Assembly (NCBI GenBank): GCA_020724265.1
Contig: DYHH01000004.1
Span: 1-64,000, forward strand
Length of the DNA stretch: 64,000 nt
Direction: 5' to 3'
Origin: Melioribacter roseus
GTDB lineage: Bacteria > Bacteroidota > Ignavibacteria > Ignavibacteriales > Melioribacteraceae
Part shown: piece after piece, positions 57,227-64,000 of the stretch
Numbering within the stretch: the stretch's first letter is position 1
Layout of the letters: each line of letters begins with the position of its first letter
Made by a program: the position numbers and the translations under genes
The notes under the pieces: model-generated
What the model was told of the DNA's origin: nothing
The model's input: the letters and a program-made list of their open reading frames with translations, nothing else
Database searches by the model: none

Positions 57227-57414
57227 GTATAACGGTGTTGTGCCTAAGCTGCTGCCAAGCACAACAATGATTTATAAAAACGATTAACTAAAAAATTATA
57301 GAACATTTAACTAAAAGGACAAAGATGAACAAGAAACAAAACACGGAACAACAAACCCGAAAAACTAAAACTGCTGAAAGCGAACAGGCAGTCAGCTTGA
57401 GGCACGGGTTAGGT
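57227..57414 (-). other. Integron attC-like recombination site
   Basis: On the plus strand: GTATAAC (57227-57233), a 17-base arm (57240-57256) fully complementary to 57387-57405 except for two unpaired bases T392 and G399 in the right arm, then a short spacer and GTTAGGT (57408-57414, an exact GTTRRRY box). R boxes, asymmetric unpaired spacer, and extrahelical T and G on the strand opposite the genes are the diagnostic architecture of attC bottom strands. The roughly 130-base region between the arms would be the variable terminal structure. Confidence 0.7.
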
Positions 57415-57505
57415 GCGTTTAATAACAAAGGGGAAACTTTTATAGAAAACATTGGAACATTCATAATGACAAAGAAAAAATATAAATATGACATAAAAGA
57501 TATTA

Positions 57506-57778
57506 TCAAGAACCTTGAGGATTATCGGTCGAACCAAATTTCGCCAGAAAATCAGCGGCGGCATTTTGATAGTAAGGTTCACAAAGCTCAGAAAATTCTT
57601 TCTGCAAATCTTCATAAGGGACATTAAGAGTTTCTGAAAGTTTTGTTAAGGTAAATTCACGAAGTCCGTGTATTACAGCTTCATTTACCATAACCTTAGC
57701 AAATAGATAATCAAAAGCATCTTTATTAGAGTATTCATAACTATCAAAATCTTTAAATATTTCAGAAAAAATTGCCAT
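57506..57778 (-). CDS. Small hypothetical protein
   Basis: 90 aa, not recognised. Predicted helical with a winged-helix-like stretch (LREFTLTKLSETLNVPYEDLQKEFSEL). AAGGG lies 8-12 bases before the ATG. It is framed by RYYYAAC/GTTRRRY-type boxes at 57408-57414 and 57837-57843, as a cassette ORF would be. A plus-strand ORF overlapping its 3' end is judged less likely. Confidence 0.5.
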   Translation of the reverse strand: MAIFSEIFKDFDSYEYSNKDAFDYLFAKVMVNEAVIHGLREFTLTKLSETLNVPYEDLQKEFSELCEPYYQNAAADFLAKFGSTDNPQGS

Positions 57779-57991
57779 TTGTTAACCCTTATATTTTATG
57801 AAACATAATTGGGAAACTTTTATAAAACGACTAAGCACCTAACTATTAGTTAACCCGACAAGAATAATCGCTTTACAGGTTTGTTAGTCGGAACATTTCC
57901 TCTGCCTAAACGGACTTGTAAAATTTATCCTCGTCTGCATAATTCATTTTAATATAATTACTTCTAAAAATATTCTTCTATTTAGCAAGGA

Positions 57992-58022
57992 ATGTTATCC
58001 GGAAACTATTTCCGTATAACAT
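57992..58022. repeat. 14-bp hairpin with GTTAT/ATAAC core
   Basis: ATGTTATCCGGAAA at 57992-58005 pairs with 58009-58022 with one mismatch and a 3-base loop. Followed on the plus strand by GCTTTTG, a weak T-tract. Either a transcript end or a single-hairpin recombination site remnant. Confidence 0.55.
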
Positions 58023-58321
58023 GCTTTTGTTTATTATCTGCCTACGCACTAATAATCCCCACCCCATAATTTATTGCTTGTGTACAAATCATATTAGCTG
58101 CATCAATTGCATTTACATTTATTGTTTTATTACTGTAGTTAATTGAATGGAGGTTGAGTTTTATTTTCTCAGTTAATTTCGGTTTGTGCGTGTTTGTATG
58201 TTTCACAAGAGTCAAAATCTATTCTCTTTAGATTAATTTCCCTTATTCAAAAATTAAAATAATCCAATTGCGATATTGATGCAACTCTTTTTTATACAAT
58301 TTTTGGATTTGTTGTTGACTA

Positions 58322-58408
58322 CTTGTGTTCGTAGTGTAAACTTGGTGTCCCTCGTGGTTAAAGCTTCACCACAAGGTTCACAAAGGAGGCACGGAGTTCA
58401 CTAAAGAA
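58322..58408. repeat. Degenerate inverted repeat of the CACAAAGG-type
   Basis: Left half reads CTTGGTGTCCCTCGTGGT, right half ACCACAAGGTTCACAAAGG followed by GGCACGGAGTTCAC, giving an imperfect long palindrome. Similar dispersed repeats built on TTCGTGTCCTTTGTGG are common in environmental bacterial genomes. It starts 15 bases beyond the kgd stop and may form its transcript end. Confidence 0.55.
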
Positions 58409-58422
58409 AGGAAAAACAATTG

Positions 58423-61400
58423 TTAAGAAAATGCTTTCTTTATTACCGCTTCTTGAGATTTTGTATGCATCTTTGTCGAACCGGGTGCGGGGCTCGGACT
58501 TTCAGGTTTACCCACATATTCAATTTTATTTTTTGCTCCCATTACATCTAAAAATTTCGGGAAGAGGAAATTCCATGCACCCATGTTTTGCGGTTCTTCC
58601 TGTACCCATTTAATCTTTTTTACTTTCGGGTATGACTTAACTATTTTCTTAATCACTTCGACATCGATAGGATAATATTGTTCGATTCGAACAATGGCAG
58701 TATTTGTAATTTGTTCTGCTTCTTGATACTTGGTTAAATCATAATAAATTTTTCCGCTGGTAAAAACCAAATTGGTAATATTTGATTTATCAGTTACTCG
58801 TTCGTCATCTAATACCGGGATGAATTCGCCATCGGTAAACTCTTTTTTCTCAGAACGAGCTGCAGGAAGTCTTAATAAACTTTTGGGCGTCATTATAACA
58901 AGAGGTTTTTCGATACCTTCAACAATATGTCTTCTTAATAAATGAAAATATTGCGCCGGTGTTGTAGGGTTAGTAACAAACATATTATTCTCGGCACAAA
59001 GAATTAAAAATCTTTCCAACCGTGCGCTTGAATGTTCGGGACCTTGTCCCTCTTGACCGTGCGGTAAAAGTAAAACTAAATTATTCGGTAAGTTCCATTT
59101 TGTATAAGAGCAGCAAATAAAATTATCGATAATAACTTGTGCGGCATTCCCAAAATCACCGAATTGTGCTTCCCATAAAACCAAAGATTTCGGATCGGCA
59201 ACGCTGTAACCGAATTCAAATCCTAAAACAGCCGCTTCGGAAAGAAAACTATCAAGCGGTTCAAGGTTTGCCTGTCCTTCTTTAATTGAATTGTGCGGAA
59301 TAATTTCGGTGCCGTCACTTATATCGGTTAAGATCAAATGTCTTTGACTGAATGTACCGCGCGCACTGTCCTGCCCGCTTAATCTAACGGGGAATCCTTC
59401 AATCAATAATGAACCGAATGCAAGCGCTTCGGCAAATGCCCAATCAATTCTTGCATTACCTGTAAAGAATTCTTTTCTCTTTTCGATATGCTTCTTCAAT
59501 TTTGGGTTGAGAGAAAAATTACCCGGAAATTTTGTTAATCCTTTCACTACTTCATTTAGTTTATCTATATCAACCCGTGAAAATTTCGATTCGGATTTCC
59601 TTTCATATTCTTCTTTGCTGATTGCCCAAGGTCTATCCGGTCTAAATGATACTTTAACTTTCTTTGAATCTTTCAATGCTTTATCGAGTGTATTGTAAAT
59701 GTTATCATCGAGTTTATCAATTTCTTTTTCGGTAAAGACTTTTTCGTTTATCAATTTGTTTTGATAAATCTGTTTTACAGAAGGATGCTCTTTTATTTTT
59801 TTATACATAAGAGGTTGAGTATAAACCGGGTCGTCGCCTTCATTATGACCGTGCCTGCGGTATCCGAATAAATCAATTACAACATCTTTCTTAAATTTCT
59901 GACGGTATTCGAAAGCTAACTCGGTAACCCAAATTGAAGCTTCGGGATCGTCACCGTTTACATGGAAAATCGGTGCTTGAACCATCTTGGCAACATCCGT
60001 TGCATAAGGTGAAGAACGCGCATCTTCGGGCGGTGTTGTAAATCCGATTTGGTTATTAATAATTATATGAATTGTACCGCCTGTTCTGTAACCTTTTAGC
60101 TGGGATAAGTTAAGTGTTTCGGCAACTACTCCTTGTCCGGCAAAAGCTGCATCACCGTGAATTAATACGGGAATAATTTTATTTCTTTCATTATCTTTTG
60201 ATCGGGTTTGTTTTGCTCTTACTATTCCTTCAACAACCGGGTTAACCCATTCAAGATGACTCGGGTTTGATGCAATTGATACGTTAATCTTCTTACCGGA
60301 AATTGTTTCATATTCGCCGCCAGCTCCTAAATGATATTTAACATCTCCTGTTCCTTGTGGTGCATCGGGGTTTATATCTTCTTCAAACTCCGAAAATAAT
60401 TTTTCATATTCTTTACCGATAATATTTGAGAGAACATTAAGTCTGCCACGGTGTGCCATTCCTAAAAATATTTCTTCAACTTCGTCATCTGCTGCTTTGT
60501 TTAGTAGTTGATCCATTACCGGGATTAATGTTTCTGAACCTTCCAAAGAGAAACGCTTATGCCCGACAAATCTTGTATGCAGAAAATGTTCAAATCCTTC
60601 TGCTAAGATTAATTTTTCCATTATGCGTTTCTTCGTATCGGAATTGTAAGTCGGCAGATTTCTAACCGGTTCCATTTTACTTTGAAGCCATGATTTTTCT
60701 TCGGGATTCTGAATATGCATATATTCAGCACCGATCATTTCGCAATATGTCTGATGTAATGCATCTAAAATTTCTCGAAGTGTTCCGGTTGCCATCCCGG
60801 CAAGATTTCCGGTAATGAATTTTCTATCATAATCCCAAATTGTAAATCCGTAAGTAGCGGGATCTAATTCTTGGTGGTAAGCTGCTTTTCGTGAAAGGGG
60901 ATTAAGATTTGCAATAAGATGACCGCGTACGCGGTACATATTAATCAACTGTAAAATGATTGCCTGTTTTTCTATTTCACTATTTTCGTGCAACGATCCA
61001 TTTGGAACCGAAGTTGTATCGGTATGCCATGTAACCGGTCTTTGCGGAATTTCAAAATCTTCGAATAAATTTTCGTAATAGTTTTCGTATCCCAATAAAA
61101 GTTCATCAAAATATTTTAAGAATTCACCCGATTCTGCACCTTGAATAACTCTGTGATCATAAGTGCTGGTAATATTCATTACTTTTCCGATGCCTAAACT
61201 TGCAAGTGCTGTTTGATGCATAGCTTTGAACTCGGCGGGATAATCAATAGCACCGACTGCAATAATGCATCCTTGTCCAGTCATTAATCTTGGTGTAGAT
61301 GATACTGTCCCGATTCCACCGGGGTTAGTTAATGTAATTGTAGAATTTTGAAAATCTTGCGGTTCTATTTTTCCTGTTTTTGCTTTGTTAATTAGTTCAT

Positions 61401-62052
61401 CGTAAGCATCACAAAATTCTCTGAAATTCATCTTACCGGCTTTTTTAATATTCGGAACAATTAATGAACGCGTTCCGTCTTTTCGTTCAATATCTACAGC
61501 TAATCCCAGATTGATGTAAGGCTTTTTTACTAAATTAGGTTTATCATCAAGTACGGCAAAAGAGTTATTCATATTCGGCATTTTCTTAACGGCTTGAACA
61601 AGAGTGTAAGCAACAATATGAGTAAAAGATAATTTCCTATTGTAAAGTCTTTTAAGATGCTGATTTAATATCCTTCGATTTTCTTCCAACAATTTAACCG
61701 AAACGGTTCGGAGCGATGTCGCCGTAGGAATGGTTAAACTGTTATTCATATTCTCAATTATCTTAGCACCGACACCCGAAATTATTTGCGGTTCGTCTTC
61801 ATCGGAAATTTCAAAAGAAGGGGAGAGCTGCATTTTTGTTTGGCTTGTTTTCTTCTCTTTGGTTTTTGTTTTTGTCGATTCTGATTTTTTTCTATTATCG
61901 CCTGTTAACTCATCAAAATAATTCTGCCAATATTCGGAAATTGAATTAGGATCTTCAAAATATTTTTCGAGAAGGTCCGCTACAAATCCGTAATTGTAAC
62001 CAAAGTGATTGAACAATTCTTTGTGGTACTTACTGACTTCTTTATCGTCCAT
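58423..62052 (-). CDS. kgd: Fused 2-oxoglutarate dehydrogenase E2-E1 (Kgd/OdhA type)
   Basis: 1209 aa. N-terminal E1 leader (FGYNYGFVADLLEKYF, about 17-32), Lys-rich linker (about 50-75), acyltransferase (E2o) catalytic domain about 90-330 with the active-site H300 in YDHRVIQGAESG, then the full thiamine-dependent E1o from about 365 with HGDAAFAGQG at 632-641 and NNQIGFTT. There is no lipoyl domain, as in the actinobacterial enzymes, so a separate lipoylated E2p must supply the arm. Converts 2-oxoglutarate to succinyl-CoA in the TCA cycle. Confidence 0.93.
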   Translation of the reverse strand: MDDKEVSKYHKELFNHFGYNYGFVADLLEKYFEDPNSISEYWQNYFDELTGDNRKKSESTKTKTKEKKTSQTKMQLSPSFEISDEDEPQIISGVGAKIIENMNNSLTIPTATSLRTVSVKLLEENRRILNQHLKRLYNRKLSFTHIVAYTLVQAVKKMPNMNNSFAVLDDKPNLVKKPYINLGLAVDIERKDGTRSLIVPNIKKAGKMNFREFCDAYDELINKAKTGKIEPQDFQNSTITLTNPGGIGTVSSTPRLMTGQGCIIAVGAIDYPAEFKAMHQTALASLGIGKVMNITSTYDHRVIQGAESGEFLKYFDELLLGYENYYENLFEDFEIPQRPVTWHTDTTSVPNGSLHENSEIEKQAIILQLINMYRVRGHLIANLNPLSRKAAYHQELDPATYGFTIWDYDRKFITGNLAGMATGTLREILDALHQTYCEMIGAEYMHIQNPEEKSWLQSKMEPVRNLPTYNSDTKKRIMEKLILAEGFEHFLHTRFVGHKRFSLEGSETLIPVMDQLLNKAADDEVEEIFLGMAHRGRLNVLSNIIGKEYEKLFSEFEEDINPDAPQGTGDVKYHLGAGGEYETISGKKINVSIASNPSHLEWVNPVVEGIVRAKQTRSKDNERNKIIPVLIHGDAAFAGQGVVAETLNLSQLKGYRTGGTIHIIINNQIGFTTPPEDARSSPYATDVAKMVQAPIFHVNGDDPEASIWVTELAFEYRQKFKKDVVIDLFGYRRHGHNEGDDPVYTQPLMYKKIKEHPSVKQIYQNKLINEKVFTEKEIDKLDDNIYNTLDKALKDSKKVKVSFRPDRPWAISKEEYERKSESKFSRVDIDKLNEVVKGLTKFPGNFSLNPKLKKHIEKRKEFFTGNARIDWAFAEALAFGSLLIEGFPVRLSGQDSARGTFSQRHLILTDISDGTEIIPHNSIKEGQANLEPLDSFLSEAAVLGFEFGYSVADPKSLVLWEAQFGDFGNAAQVIIDNFICCSYTKWNLPNNLVLLLPHGQEGQGPEHSSARLERFLILCAENNMFVTNPTTPAQYFHLLRRHIVEGIEKPLVIMTPKSLLRLPAARSEKKEFTDGEFIPVLDDERVTDKSNITNLVFTSGKIYYDLTKYQEAEQITNTAIVRIEQYYPIDVEVIKKIVKSYPKVKKIKWVQEEPQNMGAWNFLFPKFLDVMGAKNKIEYVGKPESPSPAPGSTKMHTKSQEAVIKKAFS

Positions 62053-62180
62053 TTTCTTATATTTTTAATGAAAAATTTCTTGTTTAAATAACTACAAAAT
62101 AGGATATAATATTCTATACAAAACTATCAACACTTTAGTTCAAATTAAAGTGAAATCGACTGGTTTTATGCAAATACTAT

Positions 62181-62210
62181 TTGATTTTAGGGGAAATGAA
62201 TAAATAAATA
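62181..62210 (+). promoter_or_regulatory. Possible promoter of the alcohol dehydrogenase gene
   Basis: TTGATT at 62181-62186, 18-base spacer, TAAATA at 62205-62210, 49 bases before the ATG, in the 206-base divergent gap between kgd and this gene. Confidence 0.35.
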
Positions 62211-62258
62211 GTACAGCTAAAAGAAGATGAGACATCTTAATAATAAAAAGGTGAAAAA

Positions 62259-63425
62259 ATGAAAAATTTCGAGTTTGTGAATCCGACAAAAATTCTGTTT
62301 GGTAAAGAAATGATTACAAAATTGGGCAAAGAAATTAAAGCAAATTCGGTTAATAAAGTATTACTTCACTATGGTAAGTCTTCAATTTTCAAAAACGGAG
62401 TTTACGATCAAGTAGTTACAACATTAAAAGAAAACAACATTGAGTGGGTTGAATTAGGCGGAGTAAAACCCAACCCGGTTCTTACTAAAGTTCAAGAAGG
62501 AATTGAAGTTTGCAGGAAAGAAAAAGTTGATGGCGTTTTAGCAGTCGGCGGTGGAAGTGTAATCGACAGTGCAAAAGCTATTGCAGCCGGAGTTTTGGTT
62601 GACGGAAATATTTGGGATGCTTTTGAAGGTAAAAAAAGAGCAACAAAAGGGTTACCGATTTTTACAGTTCTAACTCTTTCTGCAACTGCATCTGAGATGA
62701 ATGCATTTGCGGTTATTACAAAAGAAGACGAAAATAAGAAATGGGCATTCTCTGCCGGGTATGATTCTTATCCGAAAGTATCCGTCATCGATCCTTCGGT
62801 ACAAATGACTTTACCGCAAGAACAAACTGTAAACGGTGCAGTCGATGCAATATCACATGTGTTTGAATTATACTTTGACGGTGCGAAACATACAGATATT
62901 CAAGATGAAATTGCCGAAGGAATTATTCGAACGGTTATGAAACATGTGAAAATTTTACTGAACGATCCGGAAAATTATGAATCACGTGCACAGTTAGCTT
63001 GGAGTGCAACTTTAGCATTGAACGGATTAAATTCTGCAGGCAGAACTTGGGGTGATTGGTCAACTCATACACTTGAACATTCGTTAAGTGCATATTATGA
63101 TATTGCACACGCTGCAGGTTTATCAATAATGTTTCCCGCTTGGATGAAATATGTTTATAAAAATGACATCCCGAAATTTGCACGTTTCGGTAGAAACATT
63201 TTTTCTCTTGAAGGAAACGATGAAGATGTTGCAGTTGAATCAATAAATAAAATAAAAGATTTTTTTGATGAAATTGGTTCGCCTACATCTTTGAAACAAG
63301 TTGATATAAACGAAGACGCAATAGAAATGTTGACGGAGAATGCATCGCTGCGGGCACCGATTGGTGTTCTAATGAAACTTAATAAAGATGATATTCGAGA
63401 GATATATAAGTTAGCCATTAATTAA
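62259..63425 (+). CDS. Iron-containing alcohol dehydrogenase (YqhD/BdhA-like)
   Basis: 388 aa. Nucleotide-binding GGGSVIDSAKAIA (about 97-109). Metal ligands by spacing with YqhD: D196, H200, H270 and H284 (AVDAISH, THTLEH, IAHAAG). The subgroup reduces aldehydes or butanol-type substrates with NAD(P)H; exact substrate cannot be read. AAAGGTG precedes the ATG. Divergent from kgd. Confidence 0.92.
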   Translation: MKNFEFVNPTKILFGKEMITKLGKEIKANSVNKVLLHYGKSSIFKNGVYDQVVTTLKENNIEWVELGGVKPNPVLTKVQEGIEVCRKEKVDGVLAVGGGSVIDSAKAIAAGVLVDGNIWDAFEGKKRATKGLPIFTVLTLSATASEMNAFAVITKEDENKKWAFSAGYDSYPKVSVIDPSVQMTLPQEQTVNGAVDAISHVFELYFDGAKHTDIQDEIAEGIIRTVMKHVKILLNDPENYESRAQLAWSATLALNGLNSAGRTWGDWSTHTLEHSLSAYYDIAHAAGLSIMFPAWMKYVYKNDIPKFARFGRNIFSLEGNDEDVAVESINKIKDFFDEIGSPTSLKQVDINEDAIEMLTENASLRAPIGVLMKLNKDDIREIYKLAIN

Positions 63426-63451
63426 TGATTAATATTTCTAAGACAATTTTA

Positions 63452-63480
63452 TTGCATTAAGAAAAATTTATTCTTACTTT
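63452..63480 (+). promoter_or_regulatory. Possible lysW promoter
   Basis: TTGCAT at 63452-63457, 17-base spacer, TACTTT at 63475-63480 followed by CG (close to TAnnTTTG). Located 39 bases before the lysW start. Confidence 0.4.
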
Positions 63481-63518
63481 CGCTCCATTCATTTTGATAA
63501 TAAAAAGAAAGGTAAGAG

Positions 63519-63683
63519 ATGGCTGAATGCCCGGTATGTGCAGCAGATATTCAATTGCCGGATGATACTGTTGCCGGTGAATTAATTGAATGTCCGGACT
63601 GCGGAACAGAATTAGAAGTTACAAGTGTAAATCCATTCAAGCTTGCCGAAGCTCCTAGTGAAGAAGAAGATTGGGGCGAGTAA
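63519..63683 (+). CDS. lysW: LysW amino-group carrier protein
   Basis: 54 aa. N-terminal zinc ribbon CPVC...CPDC (C4, C7, C25, C28) and the C-terminal EDWGE whose terminal Glu gamma-carboxyl is the attachment point for alpha-aminoadipate. It carries lysine (or arginine) biosynthetic intermediates as protein-bound forms. The RBS AAAGGTAAG is upstream. It leads into a homocitrate synthase gene one base later, pointing to lysine synthesis. Confidence 0.95.
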   Translation: MAECPVCAADIQLPDDTVAGELIECPDCGTELEVTSVNPFKLAEAPSEEEDWGE

Positions 63684-63684
63684 T

Positions 63685-64000
63685 TTGATTAAGGTATTAG
63701 ACTCAACACTCCGCGAAGGCGAACAAACCCCCGGTGTTTATTTCGATCGTCATATCAAACTTGCTGTTGCTCAATTACTTGATGCAATAGGGATTGATAT
63801 AATTGAAACAGGGCATCCGACCGTAACCGAAGATATTCGTTCTGCCGTTCATAATATTGCGCATTCTAAATTGAATGCAATAGTTGCCGCTCATTCGCGT
63901 TCGGTTAAATCAGATATCGATACTGCGCTTGAATGCGGAGTCGGTTTTATCGGAATATTTTACTGCGTTAGTGATGAAAGACTTTCAACTGTATTTAAGA
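63685..64000 (+). CDS. Homocitrate synthase (LysW-pathway), 3' part outside window
   Basis: First 105 residues of a DRE-TIM metallolyase, TTG start one base after lysW. The HCS-type motif DSTLREGEQTPGV (about 6-18) with Asp6, Arg10 and Glu11 is present, and the ETGHPTV substrate loop follows. Homocitrate synthase starts the alpha-aminoadipate route by condensing 2-oxoglutarate and acetyl-CoA. 2-Isopropylmalate synthase is less likely given the motif and the lysW neighbour. Truncated by the window end. Confidence 0.85.
   Translation, partial: MIKVLDSTLREGEQTPGVYFDRHIKLAVAQLLDAIGIDIIETGHPTVTEDIRSAVHNIAHSKLNAIVAAHSRSVKSDIDTALECGVGFIGIFYCVSDERLSTVFK

Larger units (their letters stand above)
57779..58422. 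other. 644-base gene-free region at the right edge of the accessory block
   Basis: No credible ORF. It contains an imperfect dyad with R-like boxes (CGACTAA at 57828-57834 with TTAGTCG at 57884-57890, ACCTAAC at 57837-57843), a strong 14-bp hairpin at 57992-58022, and a degenerate inverted repeat of the GTGTCC/GGTTCAC type at 58322-58408. The rest, about 58023-58320, shows nothing I can name. Confidence 0.6.

Noticed and set aside
57325-57627. 100-aa plus-strand ORF with an AAAAGGA ribosome-binding-like sequence
   Set aside because: It runs through the right arm of the attC-like site and overlaps the better supported minus-strand 90-aa gene; its composition (Lys/Gln/Thr-rich start) looks like chance translation. 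Kept as a low-probability alternative.
52846-58408. CRISPR array
   Set aside because: The repeats are few, long, irregularly spaced and separated by genes rather than by uniform short spacers; no cas genes are present.
52775-58422. Insertion sequence or prophage remnant
   Set aside because: No transposase, integrase or phage gene, and no terminal inverted repeats with target duplications, were found in the block.

Overview
The window reads as a low-GC chromosome segment of a member of the Bacteroidota/Chlorobiota lineage, most likely an Ignavibacteria relative. The clues are the sequence and short length (284 aa, no region 1.1) of the primary sigma factor, promoters of the form TTGnnn-N17/18-TAAATT, frequent TTG starts, LysW-type lysine biosynthesis and an E2-E1 fused 2-oxoglutarate dehydrogenase. 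This placement is inference; no rRNA or phylogeny was available.

1-30,605 (+): an uninterrupted transcription/translation superoperon. It runs tRNA-Trp, secE-nusG, rplKAJL, rpoBC, rpsLG-fusA-tuf, then the S10, spc and alpha clusters through rplQ, with a tRNA-Gln between rplR and rpsE. A strong hairpin lies between rplL and rpoB, a promoter precedes rpsL, and an intrinsic terminator follows rplQ.

30,668-52,774: housekeeping genes, nearly all on +. They are engB, a membrane GAF/degenerate-GGDEF protein, deoB, a small unknown, a PIN-domain protein, two tandem EutN/CcmL shell-vertex proteins, rpoD, an NlpC/P60 lipoprotein, fumC, a small unknown, tkt, a convergent YqaA/DedA membrane protein, an acyl-CoA synthetase, an FKBP isomerase, metG, three linked SurA/PpiC-type export chaperones, moxR and an M23-type lipoprotein.

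52,775-58,422: an accessory region with every credible gene on the minus strand. It holds a DUF559-type nuclease, a higBA toxin-antitoxin pair, an mntA-hepT pair, two linked membrane proteins and a small orphan. The genes are separated by related, structured intergenic elements. One (57,227-57,414) has the architecture of an integron attC site: R-box-like ends, a 17-bp stem, and extrahelical T and G on the expected strand. Conserved blocks in three other gaps show base-pair covariation. No integrase is in the window. I read this as a probable integron-like cassette array, and it is the most interesting part of the window.

58,423-64,000: kgd (minus), divergent from an iron-dependent alcohol dehydrogenase (+), then lysW and the start of a homocitrate synthase gene that runs off the right edge.
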